A stretch of 6,969 nucleotides of DNA from Candidatus Altarchaeales archaeon (GTDB taxonomy: Archaea; Altiarchaeota; Altiarchaeia; IMC4; QMZM01). The translations under genes were made by a program, and so were the position numbers. Where the stretch lies: NCBI GenBank assembly GCA_003663175.1, contig QMZM01000053.1, forward strand, positions 1-6,969, given 5' to 3'. Positions 6,148 to 6,969 of the stretch are shown here, piece by piece; position 1 is the stretch's first letter, and each line of letters starts with the position of its first letter. The notes beneath the pieces were generated by a model, which was not told where the DNA came from, ran no database searches, and worked only from the letters and a program-made list of their open reading frames with translations.

Positions 6148-6680
6148 ATCATCTCGGCAACCTCTCGTTCCAATAGAATCCTTGCGGTTTCCTCAGGTAA
6201 TTCAACAACATCGTCCTCAGAAAATGGGCCATAGTGTTTCATATCCGAGCCTATTATTGCGGGCATCGATTTGAGAATTCTGAGTTTTATTTTCTTCTCT
6301 TTTTTACCATCAATCTCCCCATCAACTTTGCTCTCTTGATTCGTGGTGTCAATTCTCTTCTTCGCCAATTCATCAATTTTAATGAAATTCTCCCTGAATT
6401 CGAAAACAATTCTCCTTATCTCCTCATAAATCTTCATCTCTTCTTTCGTCAGATTTATGGGCATAGAGCTATCCCCAGGTCTGGCAGCAAGCCTAAGAAT
6501 CTTTGCAATTCTAAGCGTTAGAATCTCATCACAGACCTTTCTTAAATTTTCTCTATACTCATCATCTATCTCGGACATGAGCCTTGATAATTCTGAATGG
6601 AAACCCTCGGGAATCTTCTGAAGAGTCGGGAACCTCTTTTCGGCGCGATATATATTCTGAATATCTCGATATGTCAGCAT
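6144..6680 (-). CDS. gins51: GINS complex subunit, Gins51/Gins15 type (Sld5/Psf1 homologue)
   Basis: Archaeal GINS joins MCM and the Cdc45/RecJ-like protein in the replicative helicase complex. The 178-residue product has an alpha-helical A domain at about 1-107, a polar lysine-rich linker at 108-130, and a small beta-rich B domain at 131-178. The B domain reads LRILKSMPAIIGSDMKHYGP, then DVVELPEETARILLEREVAEMI to the end. The A-then-B order marks the Sld5/Psf1 (Gins51/15) class; Gins23 has the reverse order. The ATG (complement of 6678-6680) is preceded by an A/T-rich leader without Shine-Dalgarno. The gene is divergent from pgiA and converges on the CBS gene. The family call is strong; the exact symbol varies between authors (Gins51 or Gins15). 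Confidence 0.88.
   Translation of the reverse strand: MLTYRDIQNIYRAEKRFPTLQKIPEGFHSELSRLMSEIDDEYRENLRKVCDEILTLRIAKILRLAARPGDSSMPINLTKEEMKIYEEIRRIVFEFRENFIKIDELAKKRIDTTNQESKVDGEIDGKKEKKIKLRILKSMPAIIGSDMKHYGPFSEDDVVELPEETARILLEREVAEMI
6285..6305 (+). terminator. Possible oligo-T terminator for the tfb-CBS transcript, inside antisense gins51
   Basis: T runs at 6285-6288, 6290-6293 and 6300-6305 lie on the + strand about 140 bp past the CBS stop. They are the complement of the lysine codons in the GINS linker. Because the two genes overlap at their 3' ends, + strand transcription has to end inside the GINS gene, and this is the best U-rich site seen. This is inference from composition. Confidence 0.3.
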
Positions 6681-6727
6681 TTTATCAATTTTATAAATTA
6701 AATAGAGGTAATCTAAAATTATAACTG
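6681..6727. promoter_or_regulatory. Divergent promoter region of gins51 and pgiA
   Basis: This 47-bp spacer separates two divergent starts. For pgiA, TTTATAAAT at 6690-6698 is a strong TATA box centred about 34 bp before the ATG, predicting a leader of roughly 8 nt. GAGGT at 6705-6709 is too far upstream to act as a normal ribosome-binding site. For gins51, TTATAATTTT on the - strand (about 6713-6722) lies about 38 bp before its ATG and predicts a similarly short leader. The two promoters interleave, so pre-initiation complexes might exclude each other. Confidence 0.5.
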
Positions 6728-6969
6728 ATGAAATTTCTAAAAGATAAAAAGCTGATATTTGGCGAATATGTCGTAGAGCCAGACATAAGGATGCTGAATG
6801 ATATGAAGGATGTAATCTACGATAAGGAGTGGCTTAAAAAATCTAAGAATATGGAATTATACTACATGTACAGAGATTTGGCATTAAGTGATGAGGACAG
6901 GGAGATAATGAGGAGGGAAAAACTGAGATATGATATAACATTAATTCCGTCAATGAATCTCGGAATGGA
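6728..6969 (+). CDS. pgiA: Cupin-type glucose-6-phosphate isomerase (cPGI), 5' part
   Basis: This gene is cut by the right edge; 80 codons plus 2 bases are visible. Archaeal cPGI is a metal-dependent cupin enzyme, unrelated to bacterial Pgi, that interconverts glucose 6-phosphate and fructose 6-phosphate (EC 5.3.1.9). The visible part has family-like segments: EPDIRMLNDMKDVIYDKEWL (residues 17-36), LYYMYRDLAL (44-53), and LRYDITLIPSMNLG (66-79), the first cupin strand. The metal-binding GHYH-type motif should follow just past the edge. The ATG at 6728 fits the TATA box upstream. Its product feeds GlmS. The call rests on remembered family resemblance over a partial protein. Confidence 0.78.
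   Translation, partial: MKFLKDKKLIFGEYVVEPDIRMLNDMKDVIYDKEWLKKSKNMELYYMYRDLALSDEDREIMRREKLRYDITLIPSMNLGM

Noticed and set aside
6234..6521. A 95-codon + strand open frame opposite the GINS gene
   Set aside because: It lies wholly antisense to a gene with a clear family match and its translation shows no domain.

Overview
This window looks archaeal, most likely euryarchaeal. It encodes a TFB-type general transcription factor, a GINS replication subunit of the archaeal Gins51/15 type, and the start of a cupin-type phosphoglucose isomerase. Spacers are AT-rich with oligo-T tracts and TATA-like boxes, and there are no strong Shine-Dalgarno sequences. AGA/AGG and ATA codons dominate, as in many thermophilic archaea. 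I cannot place the lineage more precisely from this sequence alone.

Layout. Positions 1-1194 (+) hold the 3' part of glmS: the end of the glutaminase domain and both SIS domains. A 119-bp AT-rich spacer follows and carries an 8-bp inverted repeat. Positions 1314-4372 (+) hold two overlapping genes that I do not recognise as a described system. The first encodes a 776-residue membrane protein with an N-terminal zinc ribbon and nine tandem two-helix repeats. The second encodes a 255-residue exported protein built from two copies of a six-cysteine, OB-like unit. A T-rich spacer (4373-4462) probably ends that operon and carries the promoter for the next. Positions 4463-6147 (+) hold tfb and a four-CBS-domain protein whose start overlaps the tfb stop (ATGA). 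Positions 6144-6680 (-) hold the GINS gene, converging on the CBS gene with a 4-bp overlap. After a 47-bp divergent promoter region, pgiA starts at 6728 (+) and runs off the window.

How they fit together. PgiA makes fructose 6-phosphate and GlmS consumes it, so the two ends of the window are metabolically adjacent although they are not one operon. The tfb-CBS pair joins promoter recognition with a probable adenine-nucleotide sensor. The central operon is the novel part. Its repeats carry an invariant Gly and Trp, with His (or Asn/Asp) and Glu conserved at what topology suggests is the outer membrane face. The partner gene encodes a disulfide-rich exported protein with seven N-glycosylation sequons. 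Together they suggest an envelope complex of unknown function. No stretch of more than 300 bases lacks a gene.
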